From Blastocystis sp. Blastoise (taxonomy: Eukaryota > Sar > Bigyra > Opalinata > Blastocystidae): 64,000 bases of DNA. Location of the stretch: assembly GCA_039096225.1 (NCBI GenBank), contig JBBPEB010000009.1, forward strand, positions 62,001-126,000, written 5' to 3'. Every line of letters begins with the position of its first letter. Position 1 is the stretch's first letter. The position numbers and the translations under genes are program-made. Under the pieces are notes generated by a model. It was not told where the DNA came from, did no database searches, and saw only the letters and a program-made list of their open reading frames with translations. Shown here piece after piece: positions 51,942-64,000 of the stretch.

Positions 51942-52634
51942 TTTATATAATTTAATGACCAAAAAACAAAAACAATAATTTATTAAAAAAAAGAACTGAT
52001 TCTTTTTACTTTTTAAGTCAATAAAAACATTTTATTTCCAAAATATTGCTTTAAAAACAATGTATTAGTCATGAGGATCTCACAAAGAATATATATATAT
52101 ATATAGTGTCTAATGATTTCTTTTCAATGATGTTTCAATGAACTGTAAACAGTACGTATAAATGAAAATAATTTTAGATGTAGATGATTATAATAAACCA
52201 AGTGTATTTAGCCATCAATTTATATATTTTTTATAATAAAATGAGCAAATTATTAAAAAATTATTAAAAAATGTAAAGATAGATAAAAGAAAGCCTTCAT
52301 AGAATAAAAGAAAATATATATATAATATATAACAGTAACTGAATAAGAGAATATAGTAACTGTTGAAAAGATTATGAAATAATATAGAATAGAGAATAGT
52401 AATAAAGATGTATAAATAAAAACAGTATCCAAAGAAATAATGTAATGAATATAATAATAAGTAATTGAGAAAAATGAAAAAAAAAATGAAAATATCTTTT
52501 TGGATACATCAACGAGTTTTAATAGTATTATATGCATGAATAAGAATAGAAACAATAATATAACATTATAAAATAGAGTAATAAAAAAAATAGAGAATAA
52601 GTATATTTGTTAATAAGTAAGTATAGAAACAATA
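51942..52634. other. Intergenic, CABLES start to GT61 end
   Basis: AT-rich spacer holding the CABLES promoter and the GT61 3' flank. No gene seen; minus-strand frames of Phe/Ile/Tyr here are low complexity. Confidence 0.7.
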
Positions 52635-54713
52635 TTATTCAATATAAGCATCTAGTACATGTTTGACAGAGGTGAAGGGTGTATATAGATTATGATTATT
52701 ATCACTAGAACAAAGAATAGAATGATAATTCATGTCATTCAACATACTTACTATATATCCATTAAGATTATTTCTTTGTAAATGACTGGATAATCCTGAT
52801 TTTTCATCCAATAATTCGATTATAATAGTCCCCTTAGGAGCAAATAGTGCATAATTCATATCAGGAGTATGTGTTCCTATAACGTATTTAATAGATGACC
52901 AGAAATCAATAACATTGGAGAGAAGTTGAAATTCTTCATTGTCAAAAACAATAAAAGGAATATGTTTATAATCAAAGAATAACTTTAGATTCTGAATCAT
53001 AGTATCTTCATTACTAAGTTTAATGTTATAAGAAGAAGAAGTACGAATATAAGTAGCATATTGAGGAGAAGAAGTAGTTTGAAAATAAGGTAATTTCATC
53101 ATATATAATGCATGTTGTATTAAGTAAGGATTAATTGTAGGTATATCACAGAGTCGATGAACTTCTTTAAAGGAATAATATACAGACTCAATTGTATCCA
53201 TATCTATAGAATGAATGTTCTCTTTAGGAATTCCAAATCGATTAATTAAATCTATTTCATAATCTTCATAATGACTCATCTTCTGTTTATATACATGTAT
53301 ATCTGAAAGAGATAATAAACGTTCAAATTGAACCATATGAATCAAGATATTCACGGTAATTGACGATCTATCACTTTGTCTAGGTGGATATATAAAGAGG
53401 ATTGTTCCATTAAGAGAAGAAGAAGATACTTCTTTTTTCATATTATTTTGAGCAGCATCCGGATTACAAACTTCGAAGAATCGAAGAATACAGGATTTCT
53501 GAACAGCTTCTGTAGCTTCTAAGAGCTCTGAATTTGCCATGATCACAGAATCACGGGGATCTCCACATAAATGAGGAATTTCATTACATTTCCATGATGC
53601 GAACTTATTTACATATAAAAACGGATTTGAACACATATTCGCATTTGGACAGTCTTTATTCAAACGTAATTGATCTTTATAAGCATAACTTGATATAAAT
53701 TGTTGAATATAAGTACCATTATAGACATTTAAAGGAGGGATCATAATATAAGAAGGATAATTAATAGTAATTGTATCATAATAAGAATTAATGGTAATTG
53801 AAATAAACTTTGGAGACTCTTTACAACATACATTTAAAGATTCATTACGTGTTGCTATAGATGGAGTAATATTCATTTGAGGGTAAATATGGTCAGAAAG
53901 AGGTAATATAGAAGTAAAAGTCAAAGAAGAAGGAGCTATTTCTTCAATATATTTCGGTTGTTTTACCATTTTCTTGGATAGACTCTCTGTATGAGATAAT
54001 CTCAATTTATATGCATTTAATTCTTGTTTATTACCAGTAGATGAAGTATGTTTTTTACCATATTTCTGGAAATAGGGACGTTTCACTGATTTCTTAGGAA
54101 CAGGGTGTTGACTCATACTTTCTGGAGTTAGTCCCTTAAGAAGAGACTCTAAATCATTAATATTTGTATCAGGAATAATATCACGAGATAAATCGTCAGC
54201 TTCTAGAAAAGATAAAAGATATAAACAATAATAATAAACATAATACATGAAATAATCTTATTAATTAATATAAAAGATATAAACAATAATAATAATAGAT
54301 ATGATACATGAAATATTTTTAACAATTAATTAATATAAAAAAAAAACAAATAATAATAATAAAAACATGATACATGAAGTATTTTTAACAATGAATATAA
54401 AAGACAAAAAACAAATAATAATAATAATAAACATGACACATGAAATATTTTTTACAACTAATACTGAAATAAGAATCATATAAGCCGTGCATAAGATATA
54501 TATACTCTTTGTAGGCTTGAATAAGTTTTGGAATTGCCAATAATTCTCATTAGTTTCTTGAAACACCGTAAGCTTTGCAAAATGTGATATCATCCATATC
54601 CAAAGAATAGCAGCTGCAATGAGTACATATTTGAAAGCAGGATGGTTATAAAAACGTCGGCTTTTAATTGTACCTACATGAGAATTATTGCTATTATAAT
54701 ATTGTTTCTTCAT
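52635..54713 (-). CDS. GT61-like (DUF563/EOGT-type) glycosyltransferase, type II membrane protein
   Basis: Two exons. Exon 1 starts MKKQYYNSNNSHVGTIKSRR at 54713, with a signal-anchor segment YVLIAAAILWIWMISHFAKL and an intron that begins after KPTKS (near 54505). Exon 2 runs from about 54210 to 52635 and gives roughly 520 luminal residues. A GT61-type signature lies near the C-terminus: FWSSIKYVIGTHTPDMNYAL then FAPKGTIIIELL, matching the G-x-H-G-x-x-x-x-x-L-F and P-G-x-x-x-x-E pattern with Thr where the usual Gly sits. Many Cys are present, as in luminal enzymes. Distant GT61 membership is the best call; substrate (often xylose or O-GlcNAc in the family) cannot be predicted. The intron contains a degenerate tandem repeat. 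Confidence 0.7.
54225..54475 (-). repeat. Tandem repeat in GT61 intron, about 70 bp, 3-4 copies
   Basis: Copies share AATAATAATA, CATGATACATGAA and ATATTTTTAACAA with small changes and gaps. It forms nearly the whole intron between the two coding exons. Confidence 0.75.
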
Positions 54714-55898
54714 GTTTTAGTATAAAGAAGTGATTCTGCAAACAATCTCTTATTCAATAATAAGACTCTCGGCGAGTTTGTAGAATATTTTCAATTAATG
54801 AAGCTATTCTAAAAAATATGATATAACCATAAGATTTTCTTTTTTTTGACTTGATTTTCTTTTTCTGTATTTTATTTTATTAAACACTCATCATCGATCT
54901 ATTATTGATGTTTATTTTACATATTATGAGATGTGCAAAGTTTTTGAATGCCATTTATGTGAGATCATAATGAATACTATGTAACTAAAATCAATGTTCA
55001 TCATTTTATTTTGTTTTATTCAGAAATATCATTTGCTTCTCTTATATACGTAATGTCACATATAATTTTAGTCTTTACTAGGTTTTATCTATACAATTCA
55101 TTCTTTAAATGTTTTTCATCAACTTAGAATCATTTATTTTTTCAGGTCATACAAGTAGTGTTTTTTACACAAATTGTTTCTTATTTTTTAAAAGCTACCT
55201 TCAAAATAATGACCAAAATGTTTTTCTTTTAAATTTCTTAATGTTCAATATAGATTCAATATAAAAATTAATAGATGTATAAGTGAATACAAATTTAAGG
55301 CATAAGAAAATTTAGTAAGTAAAAGAAAAATAATTGTTTACACAAAGAGTTTTCAATGAATGTTTTCTATAAGATATAATATACCTGCAAGATCTAATTT
55401 TAAAAATAATTTTTAGTAGTTCAATGTGAAGACATCAATTTTCATAAATATAGACTATACTAAGAAATATATCTTGATAAACATAATTAAAAACAGAAGT
55501 AATGTTTGGAAAGGAATAGTGCATTTGCTTCATGTTATGAATAAAAACAGGGTTCGCCATTGGTTATTCAGGGAAAGGAGCCTACCCAAGAAGAATTTTG
55601 TTGTACGGCTGGAGCCCATAAAAATACCCAAGAAACTGGCTCTTTTTTAAAATTTGTATCCCAAGAGAATTTTCACGACGAACTATAAATGGAATTATTC
55701 TAAAAGAATGATTTTTGGAGAATGTTAAGAACACAAATAACTTTCATTAGAATAGGGTCATTATTAGGTTGTATAATTCAAAAAGCGACCTAAAACGAAT
55801 AATGATTTCCCTTGTTTATTTCCAGAAAAAGAAGGAAAACAAGGATAATTGTTTTAAATTCCATATTATTCTACTATATATCAATATTTTAATTTATT
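54714..55898. promoter_or_regulatory. Divergent intergenic, GT61 (-) and VAP (+)
   Basis: Holds both promoters. A 74-codon plus-strand frame at 55426-55650 contains a GC-richer patch (about 55550-55640) that stands out from the spacer but has no family match by eye; it may be a relic or a non-coding element. Confidence 0.5.
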
Positions 55899-57301
55899 AT
55901 GTCTGAAATTAAGAGTTACATTGAAGTTAGCCCATCAAAACGTCTTGTTTTTAATCTGAGTCATGGATCACATTCTACTACTTCTCTTGCTTTAAACAAT
56001 ATTTGTAGTTCATCTATTCTTATAAAAATCAAGTCAAATCAAAGAGCACGTTATTCTGTGAAACCAAATCAATTTGTTCTTAAAAGCACTGAATCAAGAG
56101 TTGTTGAATTCACAATTAAAAAAGATGTTGTCGATGAATTATTAAATGAAGCTCAATCAACAAATTCTCCCATTCCTATCAAAGATAAATTTCAAATATT
56201 GTCATTAGTTATCAGTGAAAAAATGGAAAATGAATTAAAGAATGTTGCTGATAATACTGCTTCCATTGAGATTATGAATAGAAGAGTATTTTTAGATTTA
56301 TTATATTTATTAGGGTTATGTTGTTTGTTTTTGTTTATATTTATTATGTTGTTTGTTTATGTTTATATGTATTTGTTTATTATTATGTTTATTTTTATTA
56401 TTATATTTATTATATATACATACTTAATATATAGTGGAAACTCGCTAATGATAATGAACAACGATCAGATATCGTGGCTGTAGACTATACTTATATCCCT
56501 ATATATATATATATTATTATTATTATTATATCTAAGATATTATTATTATATTTTCTTTAATTTATATACATCCAGATAGTTTCTTCAGTGTATATATTTA
56601 TATTATTATTCTATTTATATTATTATTCTATTTATCTTATTATTCTATTTATCTTATTATTCTATTTATCTTATTTATTATATACACATATATATTATTA
56701 CCCTATATATAGGAACCTATGAAAGATAATACTGTATATATATTACTATGTATATATATTACTATATATATATAGTATGAGATTCCTCAAGTTCATGAAG
56801 TAACAGAGAATCAAAGCCAAGAAATTGAAACATTAAATTCGTCTCTTCTTCTTCTCAAGAAACAAAATGATGAATTAACTGTAATAAATCATTCGCTTGA
56901 GGACAATATGAAGAAGTTACAAGAATCCTATGAAAAGAAAATCGATGAAATTGAATATCTTAAAGAATCTCTCAAAAACTTAAAGGTATTTATATATTTA
57001 TTATTCTATTCATTATTATTTATTCTCTATTATTATTTATTCTATTTATTATTATTTAGTCTATGTATTATTATATATTTATTATTCTTATTATTTCCTA
57101 TCACTGTGTATACCTACTTATATATAGGATTCATCGATAGTTCAGTCTGAAGAAGAAACTAAAGAGACAATCAAAGAAGGAGGAGAAGGAGTAACTCAAG
57201 ATACTGTAGCTGTCCTTAAGAACAACTATATCAATATCTTAAATATTATTGTCCTTCTTTTCGCTATTATTATTGCTTATATTATAGGAAAACATCATTA
57301 A
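55899..57301 (+). CDS. VAP: VAMP-associated protein (VAP), MSP domain, tail-anchored
   Basis: ER membrane protein that tethers FFAT-motif partners for lipid transfer and membrane contact. Exon 1 (55899-56285) encodes the MSP domain: IEVSPSKRLVFNLSHG, SSSILIKIKSNQRARYSVKP and FVLKSTESRVVEFTI, with the conserved beta-strand pattern. Exon 2 starts at 56435 with WKLANDNEQRSDIV. Two very short exons follow (near 56577-56590 and 56715-56735), then a coiled-coil exon from 56777 (YEIPQVHEVTENQSQ, LKKQNDELTVINHSLED). The last exon, from about 57129, ends with the membrane anchor YINILNIIVLLFAIIIAYII and GKHH. Domain order and length fit VAP. Exact edges of the microexons are not proven. Confidence 0.88.
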
Positions 57302-58049
57302 TTTATATATATATAAAATGAACATAAAGTACTTTATAAATAGTTTTCTTTTTTTTTTTCTTTGTAAATAATATCTATTTTATTAAAATATATAAACTCT
57401 CCATTTTATTTATTGTTATTATCTTAAAATATATGACACTATTGGAAATATTCATCAACTTTTATATTTTTGATTTTATCTTCATCTTTATCATTCTAAA
57501 TTTTTAGTTTCTATTCTTTTTTTTTGTTTGAGTTTTGTTATATATAATATTAGTATTGTATTGATCATCGATGTTTTTATTTCATGATTTCACAGATATA
57601 TAAATCATTTTTTAAGTATTATGATCTTTTTTTTATAGTTTCACATATATAATTTATTATTCTTTTTATCTTATTTATATGAAAAATGAAATTTGATGTA
57701 TCGTCATACATTTAAAAAAACAAAACAAAAAACAGCAATATCATAAAAATGATTGTTTTTTGATTTGTTTCTTACACTAAGGAATATAAAAAAATATATT
57801 TATGGAAAAATGATAATGAATAAAATAAACATGAAAAAAAATATAAAAAAAAATAAGTGTACAATGATATATAATAGTATTAGTTATACATATGTATAAA
57901 ACAGTAATTAATAAATAGAATATACAAGCATATATATAAATATATATATATAGAGAAAAAGAAAAAAAAATATGTTAAGATAAAATGTAGTATAGAGATG
58001 AATGATATTAATAATAATAGTATGTGTATATATAGTTTCTTCTCTATAT
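57302..58049. other. Convergent intergenic, VAP 3' and Met/Asn-rich gene 3'
   Basis: AT-rich, no gene seen. Holds two 3' ends. Confidence 0.7.
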
Positions 58050-59701
58050 TTACATTCCTTCCGGTTTATCCATAGGACGAGTACGTTTTCCGCCTAAAGG
58101 GTCGATATCGGGTCGAACTCTCTTATCCATAGATTTCATATTTCCCATGGGAATGGTGACAACAGGATTTGAATTTGATGGCATAAGAGGTGTATTTTGA
58201 GAATTCATCATGTTTTGAGAAGTAGTTTGAGGTGATGAATTCATTGTCATATTAACTTGTGATAGATCATGATGCATTGAAGGCACAGATAAATTATTCG
58301 ACATAGATTGGGGTATTTGAAGATGTTGAGATAGATTCATTTGATTCATTGTTTGCATCGATTGAATTGGATTGCCAAGAGAAAGAGGAATGGATTGAGA
58401 TTGAGAAGACATAGTAATCACGGGAATATGAGTTTGAATATGTTGAGTAACTTGAGGCATAGGTAACATATTAGGAGGCATATTACTCATATTCATATTA
58501 TTCATACTATTCATATTATTATTCATACTATTCATATTGTTCATAGCACTTAAAGCATTCATATTATTAATATTCATATTATTAATAGCATTGATAGCAT
58601 TCATATTATTGATATTCATATTATTAATAGCATTCAACGTATTTGCATTATTGTTACCCATATTCACAGGTAATTGGACAGATTGTATAGCCATTGGAAT
58701 ACTATTCTGCATATTCATAACATCTTCTTGTTTCTCCATATATTTCGACATCATCTTGGGAACCTTTGGAGTATCATTAGGAGATAACTATATTTTATAG
58801 TATATATATATTATATATTATATATTATAGTATATATTATAGTATATATTATAGTATATATTATATTATATTATATTAATTATCTAATACAAAAAAAAAA
58901 TATATATATATACAGATTTAAGTAATTCTTCATCTAATTTCATATCGACATCAGGTTCGTCGGGTTTCATGAGTCTCTTTCGAAGAGCTTCTTTGGAGGC
59001 TTTATTTCGAAGTAATTCATTGGCTGAACGACGTATAAAGCCGACGGTGTCTTCATTAATATCATTCACAGGTTTCTTGTAGAACACTAAACAAGCTTGA
59101 TTGATAAAATCTTGATAACGCTGAGATTTCATAATCACCTCATTTGGCATATTTAACCAATCTAAAATCAACTGCTTCTCATCATCTGAAGCATTCTTTG
59201 CAATAGACATTATCACTTTCTATAAGAATATCTTTTATTAATCTATAATTCATAGTTAAAAAAAAAGTCATAGAAGACTAATATAAAAAAAATAATATAT
59301 TGATCTATCAAGAACTATTTATTTAATATTATATCTATGTAATCTTTATTACAATAAGTAAAATAAAAATATTTATTTTTAAAACTTTTGTATACCTTAA
59401 CAGCTTGAGTATTGACGAGATCAATGGATACAGGTAAACCTAAATCTTTACCTAAACTTTTCAATGCTCTATCTAAATGGTCTCCATGAGAAGAAGGAAA
59501 GAGAGAACCTTGATATCTACGATTCTCAAAAGAAAAAGGATCGATGTTATCCTTCTCCATTTCAATAGGCAATAAATTATCTAACTCATGAAGTAAACCT
59601 TCCATGGAATTTATAGTGAGTACACCATAGAGTTTAGATCTCATCACATGATGAAAGACTGATCTCACAGGAACTCTCTTCTTTTGACTTTTATTAAGCA
59701 T
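58050..59701 (-). CDS. Unrecognised protein with Met/Asn-rich C-terminus (about 450 aa)
   Basis: Three exons: 59701 to about 59396, 59219 to about 58915, and about 58790 to 58050, phases consistent. It starts MLNKSQKKRVPVRSVFHHVM. The first two exons are helical and conserved-looking (GVLTINSMEGLLHELDNLLP, SSHGDHLDRALKSLGKDL; DEKQLILDWLNMPNEVIM, NEDTVGFIRRSANELLRN). The third is low complexity: INNMNINNMNA-type repeats, Gln/Ser/Pro-rich stretches, then a basic end KRVRPDIDPLGGKRTRPMD. The mix of a helical N-terminus and a Met/Asn/Gln-rich tail with a C-terminal basic patch suggests a nuclear, perhaps transcription-related protein, but I recognise no family. A TTTCCCGCC box lies about 250 bp upstream. 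Confidence 0.7.
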
Positions 59702-60292
59702 AGTGCCAAGAAGTATTTTTTAAATATAATTAAGGAAATAAGCAATTATGATATTTTTACAATTATTCAAATTCAATGGAAAGAAGAAATAAAAATAATG
59801 AAAAAACAAGCTACTTTTACCGTGAATAATTCTTTATCTTCACTCAATATTTCTACTATTTCCATTATTAAAACAAAGAAAATCAGAAATCATAAAATAG
59901 CATCACTTTACGTTTTCTTGATTTATCTAAGAATGGTTTTTTCATGGTTTTTATTTCCCGCCATTTATGACCGCTTGAGTGAATCGATATTCCCATAATT
60001 CTTTGATATATTTCACTGATATTTTCTTTATTTAGAAAAAGAGTTTGTTTGTCAATTGTGTTTTATTATTCTTTCTCTTTTATAAAAACCAAAAAAAGTT
60101 TCTTTTTTTTTATTCTCTCAATATCATAGTTTCTATTGTTATAGAAATATATTTTATTATATTTCAACCAAATTATTTCAAGAATAAAGTAAAAAAACAA
60201 AAAACAATGATTGTTAAAAAATATTGACTGGTGATGATTGATGATTTTCAGATATTCATATCATTAATAGTTATACATGGATATGGCTGTTA
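59702..60292. promoter_or_regulatory. Intergenic, promoter side of the Met/Asn-rich gene
   Basis: Contains TTTCCCGCC at 59954-59962, an exact match to the E2F-type TTTSSCGC core, in otherwise AT-rich DNA about 250 bp upstream of the start codon. The site and its function are an inference from one word. The plus-strand frame at 59684-59998 covers the same DNA and looks like chance. Confidence 0.4.
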
Positions 60293-62458
60293 TCATCTTT
60301 TCTTTTTCAATGATTTTAAGAAGAAATCTAAGAAACCAGAGTCCCAATTGAGGGGTTGAAAAGGTTTAGGACTTAATGAATTGAGAATTAAATCAAATTG
60401 TGGATCAATGTTTTCTGTTTCCATTGTAAACGTATTCACTAAGTCTTTCTTTATAGGAAGGATCTACGTATATTATTCATTTAATCATTATGATTATAAT
60501 TTTTAATCATAAAAACATAATATTTTTTATATGAAAAATACTTGATCAGAACAGGGTAGTTTGAATAGAATTCCAGATTTCGATAGACCTTCTGTTGAAA
60601 CCAATAAATAATACTCTTTTAATTTTGTTTTCATGTTTTTGGTATACATAAATAATGAGTATTGTCTTTCATATAGGTAATTTAAGCATTGATTAAATCT
60701 CAATGAATTCTTTTGACTCTGTTCATAGTCCATAGAATAATCTATATAAGCATATATTGAGCAAATCGGAATAATCAGTTTCTGATCAATATCATCATTG
60801 TGAATAACCTATCAATATATATAATATTAAAAATATTTATATTTTATAAAATTGAATGATGTATATTTATTTATATATTTATTTATATTTATATTTATAT
60901 TTATTATAAATTCTATATACACCTTGAATAGAGAGTGTTTTTAGTCCTTCATGTATTGTTGACATGTTAGTAAATGGAAGAAAAGGTTTTTCATATAAAC
61001 AACAAGGTAGAAGTAATATATCTAGTGACTATATATAGATACATAATAATATAATAATAATATTTGTAGGTATTCAATTCATTTTTTTTTTAGAATAATT
61101 CAATATATAAGTAAAAACAACTCTATATATCATCTTTATAACAATTATATTCATAATCTTAATAGCAATAACTCTTTATAAGTATATACATAATCTCCAT
61201 AAGCAGAAGGAAAAAGAAGAGAACCATGTAAATTAGGCAATGAATCAAATAATGAGTAGAATTCTCTATATATATGTGATAAATATTATTATTATTATTA
61301 TATTAATATTATTATATTTATATTATTATTAATATTATGAATATATTTATTATTATTAATAGTATATATACTGTTGAATCAGTTCTTCTTTTATATTCTG
61401 CAATGTTTGTATTGTAACAGTAGGATGTAAATTCGAATATTCTTTCCATCGTATTATCTATATAATACATATAATACTATGGATTATATATATATATTTA
61501 TTAAAAATCATATATATTACATTATATATATATTTTTATTTAAAAATCACATATATTACATTATATATATATATTTATTTAAAAATTACATATATTACAT
61601 TATAAATATATATTTATTAAAAATCACATATATTACATTATATATATATATTTATTTAAAAATTAAATATATTAGTTATATATATATATTTATTTATTAA
61701 AAATTACATATATTACATTATATATATACATTATCAGACATTGTAGATGTTGTTTGACATAATAAAACAACTCGGTTCATTATAAAATCTATATTGAATT
61801 GTTCGTAACTCTGTAAACATTCTTCTATTCCTTCATTTAATATATAATCATGAAATGTGAATAATGTAACAGAGGAAGATTTCAAACTATTCATTGATTT
61901 TATTTCCTTCTCACAAATACCAAAAGCACAAATTTCAAAACTTGTATTAAATACTTTAGTTAATGGTTCTATAGTATAGAATAATATCAAAGATAATAAA
62001 AATCATTCTTAGAAATATATATATACTTTGATAATACTGTTTTAAATTCGATAATTTTGATAAAATGTCACTAATTGTTTCTTTCTGAATGTTTCGTTGT
62101 TTGATCAAATTCCATATTCTATAGAAACACAATTTAAATTACATAGATGATAAAAATAATTAAAAATGAAATAACCATTTACTTCACATCATTCATAATG
62201 ATGACCGAAAAGGTTTTTATATTCTCCTTTGAAGAAAGAAATCCATGTGCAACTAAAAAAAAATTGAAATTAAATTGTGATTTAAAAGAAACATGAACAT
62301 ACTATAATGGATCAAATAATTCTCAATATTTGAACAATATCGATCAAAACAATCACTACTAACTGTTTCATAATTAACTAAACGAAGATCAATAATCTAG
62401 TATCAATACCATCATCACATGAGAACAATTATATAAATAAAAATACAAAGCAATCCAT
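60293..62458 (-). CDS. M1AP-like candidate (vWA-type N-terminus), about ten exons
   Basis: A four-codon first exon at 62458 (MDCF) splices to IIDLRLVNYETVSSDCFDRY; this strand-helix opening looks like a von Willebrand A-type fold. Further exons give AHGFLSSKENIKTFSVIIMN, IWNLIKQRNIQKETISDIL, FEICAFGICEKEIKSMNSLK, FTFHDYILNEGIEECLQSY, FYSLFDSLPNLHGSLLFPSA, ILLLPCCLYEKPFLPFTN and FNQCLNYLYERQYSLFMYT. The end reads YYLLVSTEGLSKSGILFKLP, LILNSLSPKPFQPLNWDSGF, then DFFLKSLKKKR and TGA. The C-terminal order resembles M1AP (a meiotic protein), including the short-turn motif before LxSL-x-P-x-x-P-L, but identity is low. It could belong to another vWA-containing nuclear family. Coding status is good; the family name is tentative. 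One intron holds a 39-bp minisatellite. Confidence 0.45.
61490..61725. repeat. 39-bp intronic minisatellite, about 6 copies
   Basis: AAAAATCACATATATTACAT followed by a TATA stretch and TTTATTT recurs with ATTAC at 61516, 61555, 61594, 61632 and 61712; one copy near 61671 has changed. It fills one intron of the M1AP-like gene. Confidence 0.85.
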
Positions 62459-62918
62459 ATGCTAAAAGAATAGAGTGATTATGTATATATGTTTGGATTT
62501 GATTGGGATTTAATGTTTAAATAAATGGTAATAAAGAATATATATATATATTTATGTAAAAATTAAAAGAGGGAAATAATTATAATAACTTTTTTGACAG
62601 AAAAATAAGCATATTAAAAGATAGTATTCTAATATACAAATATATCATTAAGAAAATGAATCTTCTCGATAAAGCAGACAATATGAAGTGTATATAGATA
62701 ATTTATAATGAATTTTTAAAAAAAATAAGAAAAAAATAACATAATAAGAAAGCATACAATAAATAATTTATAATAAAAAACAAAATAAAAAGAATGCCAT
62801 TAAGATTATACATATATATATCAAATAAATAATACAAGGCACATAAAAATACAAAGTAGAGATATAATTGTATTCCATAAAGAAAACTCTTTAAAAAAAT
62901 AATAATAATAATTTTCCT
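62459..62918. other. Intergenic, M1AP-like start to ZIP9 end
   Basis: AT-rich spacer with A runs; holds the promoter of the M1AP-like gene. No gene seen. Confidence 0.7.
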
Positions 62919-64000
62919 TTAGTGTTCTACAAAGAGCATATAAGGGATAATGAGCCCAATAAACATGCATATCATTTGTAAAATAGAGAGTTGTTCCCCG
63001 AAATCATTCATAAGATGAGAAACACCAACGTGTACAAACGTCCCTGCACTAAAGGCAAAAAAATAAGGAATATAATAAGAATTAATAAAATTAGATTGAT
63101 AATAAGCAATTAATGCTGTTAATAACGCAGAAACTGGAGTACATATACTTAAAAGGAGAAGATAGAAGAAACCTAAAGAAGAAGAATATTATTATTATTA
63201 TTATTTATATAATTATTATTATGAATAATAGGAGAACAATAAGAAATAGTATATAGAGTAAAGAAGGGCTAATATGTAAATATAATATATACATATTAAT
63301 AATTTACATATATAAACACATTAACTAATAAATATATAATATATGTTAACGATTCATACAAATAAAAATAATAATATATATATACTTGACTTGAAAGTAA
63401 GTTTAGAAGCTTTTAGAAATGTACCAATTCCAAAACTAGAGGACATTTTATGTAACATCATAGCACCAAAGACTATAGTGACCGTATTTACGTTACCACT
63501 CATATAACTAGAAGCTAAGGAGATACCATCAAATATAGAATGTAATGCCAATCCATAAACTTTTGTACTTACATTATGAATAGTATGTCGAGGAGAATGC
63601 ATACCTTCATCTTTTTTATCAAGAGATTCACAATCAGCAGCTGTCTCTCCTGATTCATGAGAATGGCCATGAAATCTATGAGATAATGACTCAAATAATA
63701 TCATAACGAAAAAACCAAAGGATATTGCAAAACCTAACTTTTGAAAGGATGGAGCAAGAATATTATTACTTCCTTCACTTGAAGCACAATTACAAGCAGG
63801 CTCTAAAGATTCAGGAATTATAACACAAAAAGCTGTTCCTACAACAAGACCTGCACCAAAAGCAGTAAGCAAATAGGTTTGTTGCTTACTGACTCTTATC
63901 CATAAAGGAATAGAAGTTATGAAGAATGTCCATAAAAATATAATACAGCAGAAACCAATATATACAACATTAATAGAACGATCTAAGTGAATGGATGGCA
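62919..64000 (-). CDS. SLC39A9: ZIP9-type zinc transporter (SLC39A9), 5' end beyond the window
   Basis: ZIP family zinc importer; ZIP9 members sit in Golgi or plasma membrane. The frame is open to the right edge (VVYIGFCCIIFLWTFFITSI). It then shows LLTAFGAGLVVGTAFCVIIP with ES, a loop with paired Cys, LGFAISFGFFVMILFESLSH, and a His-rich loop HRFHGHSHESGE. The metal-binding helix 4 reads GLALHSIFDGISLASSY (H-x3-D), and helix 5 reads GAMMLHKMSSSFGIGTFL, with HK rather than the usual HE, as in known ZIP9. After one intron (about 63174-63385) the last exon gives TPVSALLTALIAYYQSNFI, FFAFSAGTFVHVGVSHLMND and ICMFIGLIIPYMLFVEH, ending at 62919. The start codon is outside the window. Confidence 0.93.

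Noticed and set aside
55426-55650. 74-codon plus-strand frame in the GT61/VAP divergent spacer
   Set aside because: The GC-richer patch is notable, but the frame shows no domain and no splice junctions; not enough to call a gene.

Overview
The window is nuclear DNA of a very AT-rich, intron-rich unicellular eukaryote. Evidence: spliceosomal introns, mostly opening GTATAT and closing TATATAG, with TACTAAT-like branch sites in some; a U1-C splicing protein; cohesin, TFIIH and exosome genes; and the standard genetic code, with CAA for Gln and TAA, TAG and TGA all ending genes. A bL34-type protein implies a translating organelle, most simply a mitochondrion. I cannot name the species. Introns and spacers are packed with (TA)n and with AAT/TTA arrays of up to 90 copies. 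These produce many meaningless open frames (poly-Ile, poly-Leu, poly-Asn, Ile-Tyr), which I left out.

I support 21 genes, 17 of them on the minus strand. 1-9.5 kb: 5' part of exosome nuclease DIS3/RRP44 (-), RP9-like zinc-knuckle protein (-), a doubtful small ORF (-), a tail-anchored coiled-coil golgin-like protein (+) and bL34 (-). 10-24.4 kb: GT49 glycosyltransferase copy A (-), TFIIH subunit MAT1 (-), a small tail-anchored protein (+), cohesin subunit SA/Scc3 (-), GT49 copy B (-). 24.4-34.7 kb: a 10 kb stretch with no recognisable protein gene, holding unique AT-rich DNA, a 3.5 kb polypyrimidine tract, a tRNA-like fold, spliced-looking islands and a 73-bp triplicate repeat. 34.7-39.5 kb: GT49 copy C (-), with a 3.1 kb intron full of diverged repeats. 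40.8-64 kb: UMP-CMP kinase (-), U1-C (+), Nudix hydrolase (-), TIMELESS/Tof1 (-), CABLES-like cyclin-box protein (-), GT61-like glycosyltransferase (-), VAP (+), an unrecognised Met/Asn-rich protein (-), an M1AP-like candidate (-) and ZIP9-type zinc transporter (-, cut by the right edge).

Functionally the genes fall into chromosome cohesion, fork protection and cell cycle (SA, TIMELESS, CABLES, MAT1), RNA processing (DIS3, RP9, U1-C) and secretory-pathway work (three GT49, GT61, golgin, VAP, ZIP9). Nothing suggests operons; several pairs share short divergent promoters.

The most informative signals are the GT49 trio, where copies B and C share a near-identical tract in which B lacks an intron with exact junctions, the extreme strand-asymmetric polypyrimidine tract, and diverged repeats in the large intron of copy C. 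I found no clearly new molecular system; several of these are worth checking.
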